Shown here piece by piece: positions 1 to 8,648 of a stretch of DNA of 64,000 bases (position 1 is its first letter; the number at the start of each line of letters is the position of its first letter). Below the pieces are notes generated by a model, which saw only the letters and a program-made list of their open reading frames with translations, was not told the origin of the DNA and ran no database searches. This DNA is from Tissierella sp. (GTDB taxonomy: Bacteria; Bacillota; Clostridia; Tissierellales; Tissierellaceae). Location of the stretch: positions 244,023 through 308,022 of the forward strand of contig NZ_JAVKTS010000004.1 of the NCBI RefSeq assembly GCF_031460495.1, given 5' to 3'. The translations under genes and the position numbers were made by a program.

Positions 1-519
1 TTTCATAAAGACATTATGATGAAAATTATTACTGCTTTAATGATATTGCCAAATGGGGTTCAAACTATGAGTATGGACATAGAAGGGTTGGTTGAGAGTT
101 CTAATAATGTTGGTGTAGTTAAAACTACAGAAGATGGAGTAACCATTGAGTCTGCCATGAGATCATCCGTAGGAACATTAAAATCCTATATTTCAGATCA
201 GATAAGGATAATTGCAGAAAACATAGGTGCTAAATGGATGAGTTCTTCTTCATATCCAGCTTGGGAATATAACAGAGATTCCTATATAAGAGAAGTTTTC
301 AAAAAATCATATAAAGAAATTTCTGGGGAAGAAATAAAGATTGCAGCTATTCATGCAGGACTTGAGTGTGGACTATTTAAAGAGAAGTTTGGTGAAATGG
401 ATATGGTATCATTTGGACCAAATATGCATGGGGTTCATGCGCCTGGGGAGAAACTTAGTATATCTTCAACTGAAAGAACTTATGAGTTATTACTAAAAGT
501 CTTGGAAAAAATAAAATAA
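1..519 (+). CDS. pepD: PepD-type aminoacyl-histidine dipeptidase, C-terminal part
   Basis: The reading frame is open to the left edge, so the gene starts upstream of the window; the ATGs at 16 and 19 are internal. Only the last ~172 residues are seen. They match the C-terminal end of the M20-family cytosolic dipeptidases that cleave Xaa-His and other dipeptides with metal ions: the HAGLECGLF block followed by MVSFGPNMHGVHAPGE, where the late histidines of this family contribute to the metal/active site. The family is usually about 480 residues, so roughly two thirds is missing here only because of the window edge. No terminator is obvious before the next gene. Confidence 0.85.
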   Translation, partial: FHKDIMMKIITALMILPNGVQTMSMDIEGLVESSNNVGVVKTTEDGVTIESAMRSSVGTLKSYISDQIRIIAENIGAKWMSSSSYPAWEYNRDSYIREVFKKSYKEISGEEIKIAAIHAGLECGLFKEKFGEMDMVSFGPNMHGVHAPGEKLSISSTERTYELLLKVLEKIK

Positions 520-603
520 TTTTAAATAACATATGTACTTCTATGGTTAAATAAGGTATTATTAGCATATAATTAATAAAATTATAGATAAAGGAGAATT
601 GAC

Positions 604-1011
604 ATGGACAAGAAAAAAGATGAAACTTTTGAATACAATGATGAGCATTGTGGTGGATGTGGATGTGGAACAGATTGTGGAGAAGAACATGATCACGATC
701 ACATGATGTTTGAAGATGATGAAGATGAAATAATGTATCTTACACTTGATGATGATACTGAATTAGAGTGTACAGTTCTAGGTATATTTGAAGTTGAAGA
801 TGTTGAATACATTGCATTATTACCTATTGGAGAAGATGAAGTATTACTATACAAATATGTTCAGCTAGAGGAAGAAGATTTTGACTTATTACCAATAGAA
901 AATGAAGAAGAATTTGAAACTGTATCAGAAGCTTTCTATGCTCTATTTTCAGATGATGAAGATGAATTTGTTGAATATGAAAACTATGATGTAGAAGAAG
1001 ATAAGGAATAA
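604..1011 (+). CDS. DUF1292 family acidic protein
   Basis: A very acidic 135-residue protein with the YrzB-like DUF1292 fold region at about residues 40-100 (MYLTLDDDTELECTVLGIF, then EYIALLPIGEDEVLLYKY). The N-terminal 35 residues carry a Cys/His-rich patch (CGGCGCGTDCGEEHDHDH) that could bind metal; this extension is longer than the domain alone needs. Members are widespread in Firmicutes and their function is not established. The start ATG follows AAAGGAGAA at the usual distance. A hairpin terminator follows directly, so it appears to be transcribed alone or with the upstream dipeptidase. Confidence 0.85.
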   Translation: MDKKKDETFEYNDEHCGGCGCGTDCGEEHDHDHMMFEDDEDEIMYLTLDDDTELECTVLGIFEVEDVEYIALLPIGEDEVLLYKYVQLEEEDFDLLPIENEEEFETVSEAFYALFSDDEDEFVEYENYDVEEDKE

Positions 1012-1021
1012 TTTTGTACAG

Positions 1022-1051
1022 GCACTTTGCTATTCTAGCGAAGTGCTTTTT
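1022..1051 (+). terminator. Rho-independent terminator after the DUF1292 gene
   Basis: GCACTTTGC and GCGAAGTGC pair over 9 bp (one G-T pair) around a short loop and are followed by TTTTT. Confidence 0.8.
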
Positions 1052-1131
1052 ACAAATAATAATATAATAAAAATCAATTGTTGATTTTCAATTAAAAAGG
1101 GTATTAGATATCTAAAGAAAGGAGGAAAAAA

Positions 1132-2085
1132 TTGAATCAAATTACTGTATATAATACCTACTCAAAGTATCTAGAAGATAGATTTGGAGAAAAGGTATAT
1201 AAATTACCTATAAGTTTACCCCTCACATGTCCAAATAGAGATGGAACTATAGGTAGTGGAGGATGTATATTTTGTGGTGAAGAAGGAGGTTCTTTTGAAA
1301 ACTTACCTTCATCAATAAAAATTAAAGATCAATTGAAAAGAAATAAAGAATATATAGGGAAAAAATATAAAGCAAAAAAGTTTATTGCTTACTTCCAGAA
1401 TTTTACAAACACTTATCTTCCCTTTGAGGAGTTTAAATTCGCTATAGAAGAGGTTTTAGTAGAAGACATAGTTGGCATATCCATATCTACAAGGCCAGAT
1501 TGTATAAATGATAGATATTTAGAATATTTATCTGGTATCAAAGAAAATTACAATGTGGATATAACCATAGAGCTAGGACTTCAAACGGTGAATTATCTGA
1601 CCCTAAGCAAAATAAATAGGGGTCATACTCTAGCAGAATATATAGATGCAAGCTTGAAGATTAAAAGATATGGTTTGAGAAATTGCACCCATTTAATTCT
1701 CAATTTTCCTTGGGACAGTGAACTTGATGTTATTGAAAATGCAAAGGTAATATCTGCTTTAGGGATAGATGAGATAAAGCTTCATGCTTTATATATTGTT
1801 GAAGGAACTCAATTAGCTGAAATTTACAAATCTGGAGAATTGAGACTGATTTCTAAAGAGGAATATATGGAAAGAGTTATTGTTTTTTTAGAATATTTAG
1901 ATCCAAAAATTGTTATACAAAGAATAATTGGGAGAGCTCCAGAGGAAAACTTACTATTTGTTAATTGGAGTGAATCTTGGTGGAAAATAAGGGATGAAAT
2001 TGTTTCTTTAATGGAAGCAAGAAATACCAAACAAGGTGTAAAGTTTGATTACTTAAATGGAAAAGGAATAAGAAATTTCGAATAA
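1132..2085 (+). CDS. TIGR01212 family radical SAM protein (YhcC/YtqA-like)
   Basis: A 317-residue radical S-adenosylmethionine protein. The cluster-binding cysteines are C33, C45 and C48 in LTCPNRDGTIGSGGCIFCG, the wide C-x11-C-x2-C spacing typical of the YhcC/YtqA family rather than the classic C-x3-C-x2-C. Further family signatures are YFQNFTNTY, STRPDC and ELGLQTVN. These proteins carry a 4Fe-4S cluster and make a 5'-deoxyadenosyl radical; the substrate is not established for this family and I do not assign one. The start is TTG at 1132, chosen because AAAGGAGG lies just upstream. Length is normal for the family. Confidence 0.9.
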   Translation: MNQITVYNTYSKYLEDRFGEKVYKLPISLPLTCPNRDGTIGSGGCIFCGEEGGSFENLPSSIKIKDQLKRNKEYIGKKYKAKKFIAYFQNFTNTYLPFEEFKFAIEEVLVEDIVGISISTRPDCINDRYLEYLSGIKENYNVDITIELGLQTVNYLTLSKINRGHTLAEYIDASLKIKRYGLRNCTHLILNFPWDSELDVIENAKVISALGIDEIKLHALYIVEGTQLAEIYKSGELRLISKEEYMERVIVFLEYLDPKIVIQRIIGRAPEENLLFVNWSESWWKIRDEIVSLMEARNTKQGVKFDYLNGKGIRNFE

Positions 2086-2164
2086 TTTTGAAAACAAAAA
2101 GGATAATTGGGTTTTATGTCGAATGTATAATATAATAAATATATGAAAGGCTAGGTGGTTGTTC

Positions 2165-2599
2165 ATGGTTAAATTCATTTTAGGTGAGAAGGGTACTGGG
2201 AAGACAAAATGGCTTATAGACAACGCTAACAAAGATATGAAGGAGGGCAATGGAAATATTGCTTTTATTGATGTGGATGACGACCATATATTTACACTAA
2301 ATTATAATGTGAGACTAATTAATGCCATGGAATTCAATATATTAAATGTTGAATCTTTCTATGGCTTTTTGTGTGGGATTATTGGGATGGATTATGACAT
2401 AGAAAAAATTTATGTAGATAGTATTTATAAGATTATGAAGCTAGATATCGCTGATTTAGAAAAAATACTATATGATTTATCTAAAATTGAAGAGAAATAT
2501 AATATAGATTTCTTTATTAATGTTGATTATACCATGGATCAAATACCAGATGATTTAAAAGAATATTGCATAGAATTAGAAACACAATATGCAGTATAG
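2165..2599 (+). CDS. Small P-loop NTP-binding protein
   Basis: A 144-residue protein starting at ATG 2165, where AGGTGG lies 6 bases upstream; an earlier in-frame TTG at 2159 abuts that site and is less likely. Residues 5-12 (LGEKGTGKTK region) form a clear Walker A loop. FINVDY near residue 118 may be a strand of the same fold, but no convincing Walker B acidic pair is visible. I recall similar short ATP-binding proteins of unknown role in Clostridia. It is not part of a larger ATPase here: a strong terminator follows immediately. Function unknown. Confidence 0.75.
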   Translation: MVKFILGEKGTGKTKWLIDNANKDMKEGNGNIAFIDVDDDHIFTLNYNVRLINAMEFNILNVESFYGFLCGIIGMDYDIEKIYVDSIYKIMKLDIADLEKILYDLSKIEEKYNIDFFINVDYTMDQIPDDLKEYCIELETQYAV

Positions 2600-2632
2600 A
2601 AAAAAGGCAGGATTAAAAATCCTGCCTTTTTT
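2600..2632. terminator. Bidirectional terminator between convergent genes
   Basis: A 15-bp perfect stem (AAAAAAGGCAGGATT and its complement) around AAA. The A run and T run at the two ends allow function in both directions, serving the P-loop gene on + and the DUF1540 gene on -. Confidence 0.9.
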
Positions 2633-2642
2633 AAATAATCAA

Positions 2643-2810
2643 TTAACTCATACTATCTGGTCTAAATGTGCCACAATCAGTTTGATCGGATGATTTGGCA
2701 TCTCTTGGTTGTATTTCTATTTTTCCTGCTGAGCATAAATCCCCAGATTTGTAATAATGACAGCTGTTTACTACACATTTTACTCCTTCAGTAATCTTTT
2801 CGTTATGCAT
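2643..2810 (-). CDS. DUF1540 domain small cysteine-rich protein
   Basis: A 55-residue protein read from the reverse strand, starting at ATG 2810-2808 with AAAGGAGA upstream and ending at TAA 2645-2643. It begins MHNEKITEGVKCVVNSCHYY and contains four cysteines arranged as V-x-C-x4-C-x-Y ... C-S-A ... D-C-x-T-F. This is the pattern of DUF1540, a small, probably metal-binding domain common in Clostridia, of unknown function and often associated with sporulating organisms. It faces the P-loop gene across a shared terminator and diverges from rsuA. Reading frame, ribosome binding site and domain pattern agree, so it is very likely a real gene. Confidence 0.85.
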   Translation of the reverse strand: MHNEKITEGVKCVVNSCHYYKSGDLCSAGKIEIQPRDAKSSDQTDCGTFRPDSMS

Positions 2811-2943
2811 GTCAATCTCCTTTCACACAAATATTTTGTTTCATGGGTTTAGTTTTACTAATTCAGAAATTATTATACTAGAATTATTTAAATATAAATT
2901 AAAATAGTGTAAAATAAGTATATGAGAAGAGAAAGGTGATGAG

Positions 2944-3660
2944 ATGAAAGAAAGACTAGATAAGATACTTGCAAACATGGGTTATGGAAGCAGAAAAGAA
3001 GTTAGAAGATTTATTAAAGATGGTAGAGCGAAAGTAAATGGCTCCATTATTTATGATAATGAGCTTAAAGTAAATCCATATGAAGATGAAATATTTTTTA
3101 ATGGAGAAAAGGTTTTATATAGAGAATTTATCTATTTAATGATGAATAAGCCTCAAGGATTAGTTTCTTCAACAGATGATCCTAGAACTAGAACAGTATT
3201 AGATTTACTTTCAGAGGAATATCTAATATATAAACCATTTCCAGTTGGCAGATTAGATAAAGATACAGAGGGTTTGCTTATGATAAGTAATGATGGTAAA
3301 TTAGCTCACGAACTATTATCTCCTAAAAAGGGAGTAGATAAAAAGTATTATGCTAAGATAGATGGATATGTGGAAGATAAATTCATTGAAGCTTTTAAAT
3401 CAGGAGTCATATTAGATGATGGCTACAAGACTTTACCGGCGGATTTAGAGATTATAAATGCAAATATAATTTCAGAAATATTTTTAACTATACAAGAAGG
3501 TAAATTCCACCAAGTAAAGAGAATGTTTGAAAGTATTGGTATGAAAGTTATATTTTTAAAGAGAGTATCAATGGGACCCTTAATATTAGATGAGTCTTTA
3601 AATCTTGGAGAATATAGAGAATTAACAGAGGAAGAAATTATTTTATTAAAAAATAGATAA
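2944..3660 (+). CDS. rsuA: 16S rRNA pseudouridine synthase, RsuA type
   Basis: 238 residues. An N-terminal S4 RNA-binding domain (about 1-48, with RLDKILANMGYGSRKEVRRFIKDG split across it) is followed by the synthase domain with the catalytic motif GRLDKDTEGLL; the nucleophile aspartate is D105. LMMNKPQGLVSS and DDPRTRTVLDLL resemble Bacillus YtzG/RsuA more than RluB, so the expected product is pseudouridine at the position equivalent to E. coli 516. The start ATG follows AGAAAGGTGATG. It is a single gene with its own upstream region, divergent from the DUF1540 gene. Confidence 0.88.
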   Translation: MKERLDKILANMGYGSRKEVRRFIKDGRAKVNGSIIYDNELKVNPYEDEIFFNGEKVLYREFIYLMMNKPQGLVSSTDDPRTRTVLDLLSEEYLIYKPFPVGRLDKDTEGLLMISNDGKLAHELLSPKKGVDKKYYAKIDGYVEDKFIEAFKSGVILDDGYKTLPADLEIINANIISEIFLTIQEGKFHQVKRMFESIGMKVIFLKRVSMGPLILDESLNLGEYRELTEEEIILLKNR

Positions 3661-3708
3661 AACTATGATATAATATAATTAAATTTAAAATTAGATAGGG
3701 TGTATAAT

Positions 3709-4263
3709 TTGAGTGTTTACAGTGATAAAAGTAGTATTTTTGAAACATTTTTTAAAAACAGATCTTCTTTAATAGTCCAATTCAAAAGAGGCGATATAAG
3801 TAAAAAACAGTATTTAGAGTATAACTATGATTTAGTAAAGAGAATGAACTTGAAACCTTTCTTAAGGATAGATAGCTATGAAATGGGTATGTACAATTAC
3901 CAATATTATAATGTATTAGCAAAATATTTTACTGCTCTTGCAAAGGATATAAAAAATACTAAAAAACATAATAAGTATTATAATTATTATTTAAACAAGG
4001 GAAATAATTATTATCATGAAAAGGATAAAGCAGCTCTTAATTTACTCAAGTACTTAGAATTCAAAGGGATTGATGCCTATTACATTAATGTGAATTCAAG
4101 ATCCCTAAATGATAAACTTTATGAGATTGTATTACTTGATTATAAGGAAGCAATATTTCATTCTAAGGCAATTTGGTTATTGGACATATTAAAAGAAAAA
4201 GGAATTTTTATTGAAGAAAAGAAAGATTCTTTAATAGATGAATATATTAATGAAACTTATTAA
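3709..4263 (+). CDS. Uncharacterised protein, possible DUF6648 family
   Basis: 184 residues from TTG 3709, chosen because AGGGTG sits 6 bases upstream; an in-frame GTG at 3700 overlaps that site. The sequence is rich in Tyr, Lys and Asn and predicted helical (YNLVKRMNLKPF-like region, then LAKYFTALAKDIKNTKKHN). It has no signal peptide, membrane segment or catalytic motif I can recognise. It resembles a conserved clostridial family I recall as DUF6648, but I am not certain. It lies alone between rsuA and a strong bidirectional terminator. Function unknown. Confidence 0.7.
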   Translation: MSVYSDKSSIFETFFKNRSSLIVQFKRGDISKKQYLEYNYDLVKRMNLKPFLRIDSYEMGMYNYQYYNVLAKYFTALAKDIKNTKKHNKYYNYYLNKGNNYYHEKDKAALNLLKYLEFKGIDAYYINVNSRSLNDKLYEIVLLDYKEAIFHSKAIWLLDILKEKGIFIEEKKDSLIDEYINETY

Positions 4264-4271
4264 TTAAGATT

Positions 4272-4302
4272 AAAAAAGTCTTCCGAAAGGAAGACTTTTT
4301 TA
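4272..4302. terminator. Bidirectional terminator between convergent genes
   Basis: AAAAAAGTCTTCC, loop GAAA, GGAAGACTTTTTT: a 13-bp perfect stem with a GNRA-type loop and A/T runs for both directions. It separates the gene ending at 4263 from the leftward gene ending at 4335. Confidence 0.92.
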
Positions 4303-4334
4303 TAAGGAATAAAATGTTCTGTTATATTATTTTA

Positions 4335-4847
4335 TTATTTTGCAATTAATTTTATTATTTCTTCTAATGAACTACCAACCTCAATTTCAAAGCTTCCAGA
4401 TTTCAACTTAGTATCAAGTTTCAATTCTTGTGACTTTTGAACAAAATCCCCTTTGCTTGTAACTAGTCCATTTGATTCTAAAATATTACCTATTTTAGAT
4501 GGTAGAGATCCAGGTGGGATAACAATTTTGATAATTGTACCTACAGGATTCTCAACTATTGGGTCTTTAGGCTCATCAGGTTCATTTTCTACTATATCAT
4601 CTTCTACAATAGGCTCCTCGATATCTTGCTCTTCTTGGTCATCTACTATAGGATCAGGGTCCTTAGCTGAATCATCTTCTACAATAGCATGGTTTTTCGG
4701 AGGTAAATCTAAGGCATCATTTGCAAACAAAAGATCTAATCTCCATCCGATTATGAATACAACTATTCCTATTATTCCAATCATAATTATGTAATCTACA
4801 GAGTCATATAAAATATCTTTCAAGCTTTCTAGTATTTTTTTCAACAT
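4335..4847 (-). CDS. Membrane-anchored protein with MltG/YceG-like N-domain, no catalytic domain
   Basis: 170 residues from ATG 4847 (GAGGTG upstream; an in-frame GTG at 4853 lies inside that site). Residues ~18-35 are a membrane segment (IIMIGIIGIVVFIIGW). A low-complexity Asp/Glu/Pro linker follows (~55-100). The C-terminal 65 residues (IKIVIPPGSLPSKIGNIL, ESNGLV, LKSGSFEI, SLEEIIKLI) match the LysM-like N-terminal module of the lytic transglycosylase MltG. The catalytic domain that follows this module in MltG (~340 residues in total) is absent and the gene ends cleanly at a terminator, so it is not a frameshift remnant that I can see. It could bind peptidoglycan; this is inference. Confidence 0.75.
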   Translation of the reverse strand: MLKKILESLKDILYDSVDYIIMIGIIGIVVFIIGWRLDLLFANDALDLPPKNHAIVEDDSAKDPDPIVDDQEEQDIEEPIVEDDIVENEPDEPKDPIVENPVGTIIKIVIPPGSLPSKIGNILESNGLVTSKGDFVQKSQELKLDTKLKSGSFEIEVGSSLEEIIKLIAK

Positions 4848-4945
4848 TTTCACCTCGTTAAAGAACTTTAAAAAAATAGAGTTTTTAATTCTTAAGTAGT
4901 GTATAATATATTATAACATAAGAACTAGGAAAAGGTGAGAAAACT

Positions 4946-5914
4946 TTGAAAGAAATATTAATAGATAAAAATGAGAGCGACCAAAGATTGGATAGATTTC
5001 TAAAAAAATACTTTGGAGAAGCACCAAAAGGATTTATATTTAAGATGATTAGAAAAAAGAACATAAAGGTAAATGAAGCAAAAGCTAACCCAGAAACTAC
5101 CATTTATGAAGGGGATACAATACAGCTTTATTTGTCTGATGAGACTATAGAGAAGTTTATTACAAAAAAGGGTGAGATTAGATCAAAGATTATACCCAAT
5201 ATTATTTATGAAGATAATAATATTATTTTGATAAATAAACCAGTAGGTATATTATCTCATGGTGCTTCCAAAGAATTTGAAGAAAACATAGTTGATAGTA
5301 TGATTTCTTATTTAATTCAAAAAGGAGACTTTGTACCTAGGGTAGAAAAAACCTTTACACCTTCAATATGCAATAGACTAGATAGAAATACTTCAGGAAT
5401 TATAATAGGTGCTAAAAATTATCAATCACTTAAAAGTATAAATGAGGCAGTAAAAAATGGACATATAAGAAGATTTTATAAGACCATAGTTAAGGGAATT
5501 ATAAAGAAAGAATTTACTGCAGAAGGATATTTAACTAAAGATGAAGATAGGAACAGAGTTGAGGTATATGAAGATGATTTTGATGGATCAAAAAAAGTTG
5601 TTACAAATATAAAACCACTTAGAAATAATAATGAATATTCCTTACTTGAAATTGAACTGATCACTGGAAGAACACATCAGATAAGGGGGCATTTATCTTC
5701 ATTAGGATATCCAGTCATTGGAGATAGGAAATATGGTTATAGAGAAATAAACAATACATTTAATGAGAATTATGGACTAGATAATCAATGGCTACACGGA
5801 TATAAGGTTGAATTCAACGGATTAGAAGGTGAATTTTCTTATCTAAATAGTAAAGTTTTTATTAGTGAAATAGCAGGGAAAATTGCAAAGATAGAAGAAG
5901 ATTTATTTAAATAA
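4946..5914 (+). CDS. RluA family 23S rRNA pseudouridine synthase (RluC/RluD type)
   Basis: 322 residues from TTG 4946 behind AAAGGTGAG. An S4 domain (about 10-62; QRLDRFLKKYFGEAP) precedes the RluA catalytic domain with CNRLDRNTSGIII, where the second Asp-containing motif supplies the catalytic aspartate, and the C-terminal signature GRTHQIRGHLSSLGYPVIGD. It should isomerise uridines in rRNA; which sites cannot be told from sequence, and a second RluA paralogue is at 36904. It is followed after 16 bases by the uridine-kinase-like gene and probably shares a transcript. Confidence 0.9.
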   Translation: MKEILIDKNESDQRLDRFLKKYFGEAPKGFIFKMIRKKNIKVNEAKANPETTIYEGDTIQLYLSDETIEKFITKKGEIRSKIIPNIIYEDNNIILINKPVGILSHGASKEFEENIVDSMISYLIQKGDFVPRVEKTFTPSICNRLDRNTSGIIIGAKNYQSLKSINEAVKNGHIRRFYKTIVKGIIKKEFTAEGYLTKDEDRNRVEVYEDDFDGSKKVVTNIKPLRNNNEYSLLEIELITGRTHQIRGHLSSLGYPVIGDRKYGYREINNTFNENYGLDNQWLHGYKVEFNGLEGEFSYLNSKVFISEIAGKIAKIEEDLFK

Positions 5915-5930
5915 TCGAAGGGGTGATTAA

Positions 5931-7595
5931 ATGAATCGTGAGTTAAAGGTTTATGTAGAGGGCGTAGGGGAAGTACTGATCAATCATGGAGATAGACTTG
6001 AGGATATATCTAAAAAGGTATTTGACAAAGACTATAAAAACTATTTAGGTGCAAGAATTAATAATGAAGTATTTAATCTAAATAAAACTATTCATGAAGA
6101 AGCAAATATTAGTTTTATAGATATAAGAGATGTGGATGGTTATAGAATATATACTAAGACTATTTCTGCAGTCTTTATAATGGCTTGCAAAGCTATTTTC
6201 CCTGATAGGGTTGTTAGAATTGAACATTTCCTCGGCAAAGGTCTTTATGCATGTTTTGAGAAAGGTTTTTCTTTTAGTTTCAAAGAAGTAGAAGAAATCC
6301 AAGAGAAGATGAAGGAAATAATAGAAACTGATTACTCTATTAGTAGAGAAAAGTTACCAAAGGATAAAGCTATGGAACTTTTTAAAAAAAACAACTATGA
6401 TGATAAGATTAGACTTCATAATACCCTAGAAAGAGAAGAAATACATGTATATACCATTGGTGACCATATAGATACATATCATGGTTATCTAGCTCCATCC
6501 ACTGGTTATATAGAGGAGTTTGAGCTTAAATATTATTATCCAGGAATTATAATTTTATTTCAAAGTACGACATCTAATCATCAAATACCTGAGTTTAAAG
6601 AATTAAAGAAACTATCTAAAGTCTTTAAAGAGGTAAATGATTGGGGTGATATCTTAGATCTTGGATATGTAGGATCTCTAAATGAAAAAATTATGGATGG
6701 AAGTATTGCAGAAGTTATCAGGGTATCTGAAGCCCTTCATGAAAAGAAAATTGCCAAAATTGCAGATAAGATTTGTGAAGATGAAGATCTTCACCTAATT
6801 TTAATTGCTGGGCCTTCTTCTTCAGGAAAAACAACTTTCTCTAGAAGACTGGCAGTTCAATTAAAAGTAAATGGTAAAAGACCAGTGACTATTTCAGTGG
6901 ATGATTATTTTGTCGATAGAGAAAAAACTCCTCTAAATGAAGATGGTACTTATGATTTTGAATCTATTGATGCTATTGATTTAGAAAGTTTAAATGAGGA
7001 TTTAGTGAAGCTCATTGAAGGTAATGAGGTAGAATTACCTAAGTTCAACTTTACTACAGGAAAAAGAGAAAAATCAGGCAAAATAATAAAAGTTGATAAA
7101 GATCATCCAATTATTGTTGAGGGGATTCATAGTTTGAATCCTAAAATGACTTATCATATACCAGAAAAAAATAAGTACAAGATATATATTTCAGCTTTAA
7201 CTCAACTTAATATAGATGCACATAATCGTATTCCGACTACAGATACAAGGTTGATAAGAAGGATTGTCAGAGATATTAAGTACAGGGGAAACGACGCTTT
7301 GCGAACCTTGGAGATGTGGTCAGGGGTTAGAAAGGGTGAGGAGAGATATATTTTCCCATTCCAAGAAGAGGCAGATATATTATTTGATTCCGCATTAGTA
7401 TATGAATTAGCAGTGCTGAAAAAGCATATTTCACCACTTTTAAAGGAAATTGACAATACTAGTATTTATTATGGTGAAGCTAAAAAACTACTTAAATTCC
7501 TTAATTATTTTAAAGAAATCGAAGATGAGAGTATTATTCCTCCTAATTCAATACTACGAGAATTTGTTGGAAAGACTTATTTTGACATTCATTAA
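5931..7595 (+). CDS. TGS/ThrRS-like domain fused to uridine kinase (nucleoside kinase)
   Basis: 554 residues. The N-terminal ~65 residues resemble a TGS domain and the next ~200 the editing-domain region of threonyl-tRNA synthetase (HNTLEREEIHVYTIGDHIDTYHG). The C-terminal half is a phosphoribulokinase/uridine kinase domain with Walker A GPSSSGKT at 294-301, the DDYFVDR substrate-site motif and NRIPTTDTRLIRRIVRD. This three-part architecture is an established family in Clostridia and Thermotogae annotated as nucleoside or uridine kinase; phosphorylation of uridine/cytidine is expected but the role of the synthetase-like part is unknown. Its stop overlaps an ATG upstream of glutaminase, so the two genes are coupled. 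Confidence 0.88.
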   Translation: MNRELKVYVEGVGEVLINHGDRLEDISKKVFDKDYKNYLGARINNEVFNLNKTIHEEANISFIDIRDVDGYRIYTKTISAVFIMACKAIFPDRVVRIEHFLGKGLYACFEKGFSFSFKEVEEIQEKMKEIIETDYSISREKLPKDKAMELFKKNNYDDKIRLHNTLEREEIHVYTIGDHIDTYHGYLAPSTGYIEEFELKYYYPGIIILFQSTTSNHQIPEFKELKKLSKVFKEVNDWGDILDLGYVGSLNEKIMDGSIAEVIRVSEALHEKKIAKIADKICEDEDLHLILIAGPSSSGKTTFSRRLAVQLKVNGKRPVTISVDDYFVDREKTPLNEDGTYDFESIDAIDLESLNEDLVKLIEGNEVELPKFNFTTGKREKSGKIIKVDKDHPIIVEGIHSLNPKMTYHIPEKNKYKIYISALTQLNIDAHNRIPTTDTRLIRRIVRDIKYRGNDALRTLEMWSGVRKGEERYIFPFQEEADILFDSALVYELAVLKKHISPLLKEIDNTSIYYGEAKKLLKFLNYFKEIEDESIIPPNSILREFVGKTYFDIH

Positions 7596-7609
7596 TGAGG
7601 TGGGATGAT

Positions 7610-8524
7610 ATGAAAGAAATATTAGATAAAGTCGTAGAAAACAATAGATATATGATAAAAAAAGGTAAGGTAGCAGATTATATACCAGCATTATCCAAGA
7701 AAGACCCAAATGAAATAGGAATTTGTATAATGGATACAGATGGGAATGTTTATAAAACTGGAGATTATAATACAAAATTTACTATACAGAGTATATCTAA
7801 AGTATTAAGCCTTCTATTAGCCTTAAAGGATAATGGTGAGGAGTATGTATTTAAAAAAATAGATTATGAACCTACAGAAGAGCCTTTTAATACATTATTC
7901 AAATTGGATTTACCAAATACTTTAAAACCTACTAACCCTATGATTAACTCTGGTGCAATTGTAACCACATCCTTGATTAAAGGAAAAGGGGAAGAAAAGT
8001 TTAATAGATTACTTGAATTCATTAGAGAAGTTACTGAGAATCCTAATATTAATTACAATGAAGAAGTTTATTTGTCTGAAAAAGGAACGGGAGATAAAAA
8101 CAAAGCTATGGCATATCTAATGAAGTCCAGAGGGTTTCTTGAAGGAGATGTAGATGAAATCTTAGATACTTATTTCAAACAATGTTCCATAGAAGTAGAT
8201 ACTGTTGATATAGCTAAGATTGGATTATTTATAGGGAATAGATGCCCTCTACTTAAAGAAAATAGTATGGTGTCCAATGAAAAAGCAGCATCCATAGTAA
8301 CTGCAATAATGGCTACATGTGGGATGTATAATTTTAGTGGTGAATATGCCGCAAATGTAGGCATACCATCAAAAAGTGGTGTAGGAGGAGGTATTTTAGG
8401 GACTATACCATATAAGATGGGGATTGGGGTATATAGCCCAAGCTTAGACCAATATGGAAATTCCATTGCAGGATTTGGCATTATTAGAGATTTATCTAAA
8501 GAATTAAACTTAAGTATATTTTAA
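7610..8524 (+). CDS. glsA: Glutaminase A
   Basis: 304 residues from ATG 7610, preferred because GAGGTGGG ends 5 bases upstream; an earlier ATG at 7595 overlaps the preceding stop and lacks a good site. The serine-dependent glutaminase fold is shown by FTIQSISKVLSL with the S61-x-x-K64 catalytic pair, and NPMINSGAI. It hydrolyses glutamine to glutamate and ammonia in the cytoplasm, and length matches bacterial GlsA (about 305-310). The window also holds a histidine-to-glutamate operon, but they are far apart and no direct link is visible. Confidence 0.93.
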   Translation: MKEILDKVVENNRYMIKKGKVADYIPALSKKDPNEIGICIMDTDGNVYKTGDYNTKFTIQSISKVLSLLLALKDNGEEYVFKKIDYEPTEEPFNTLFKLDLPNTLKPTNPMINSGAIVTTSLIKGKGEEKFNRLLEFIREVTENPNINYNEEVYLSEKGTGDKNKAMAYLMKSRGFLEGDVDEILDTYFKQCSIEVDTVDIAKIGLFIGNRCPLLKENSMVSNEKAASIVTAIMATCGMYNFSGEYAANVGIPSKSGVGGGILGTIPYKMGIGVYSPSLDQYGNSIAGFGIIRDLSKELNLSIF

Positions 8525-8591
8525 AATGTAAGTGGGGGGGAAAGCTAAACCTAAACCTTCCACTTATATTAATTTACAGTATCGTTATTTC

Positions 8592-8620
8592 TTGTAAACA
8601 TGGATAAACTATAATAAAAT
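8592..8620 (+). promoter_or_regulatory. Possible promoter for nagZ
   Basis: TTGTAA and TAAAAT separated by exactly 17 bases, 29 bases before the nagZ start. An unpaired-looking G-run (8534-8540) with flanking TAAGTGG/CCACTTA lies between glsA and this site and may form a weak hairpin without a T run. Confidence 0.45.
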
Positions 8621-8648
8621 TGAGTTACCTAAAGAAAAGAGTGATTGA

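Noticed and set aside
8170..8481. A 103-residue reverse-strand frame inside glutaminase
   Set aside because: Opposite conserved glutaminase coding sequence; no start signal.
8528..8572. Terminator around the G-run after glutaminase
   Set aside because: Only TAAGTGG/CCACTTA pairs cleanly across a long loop and no T run follows.
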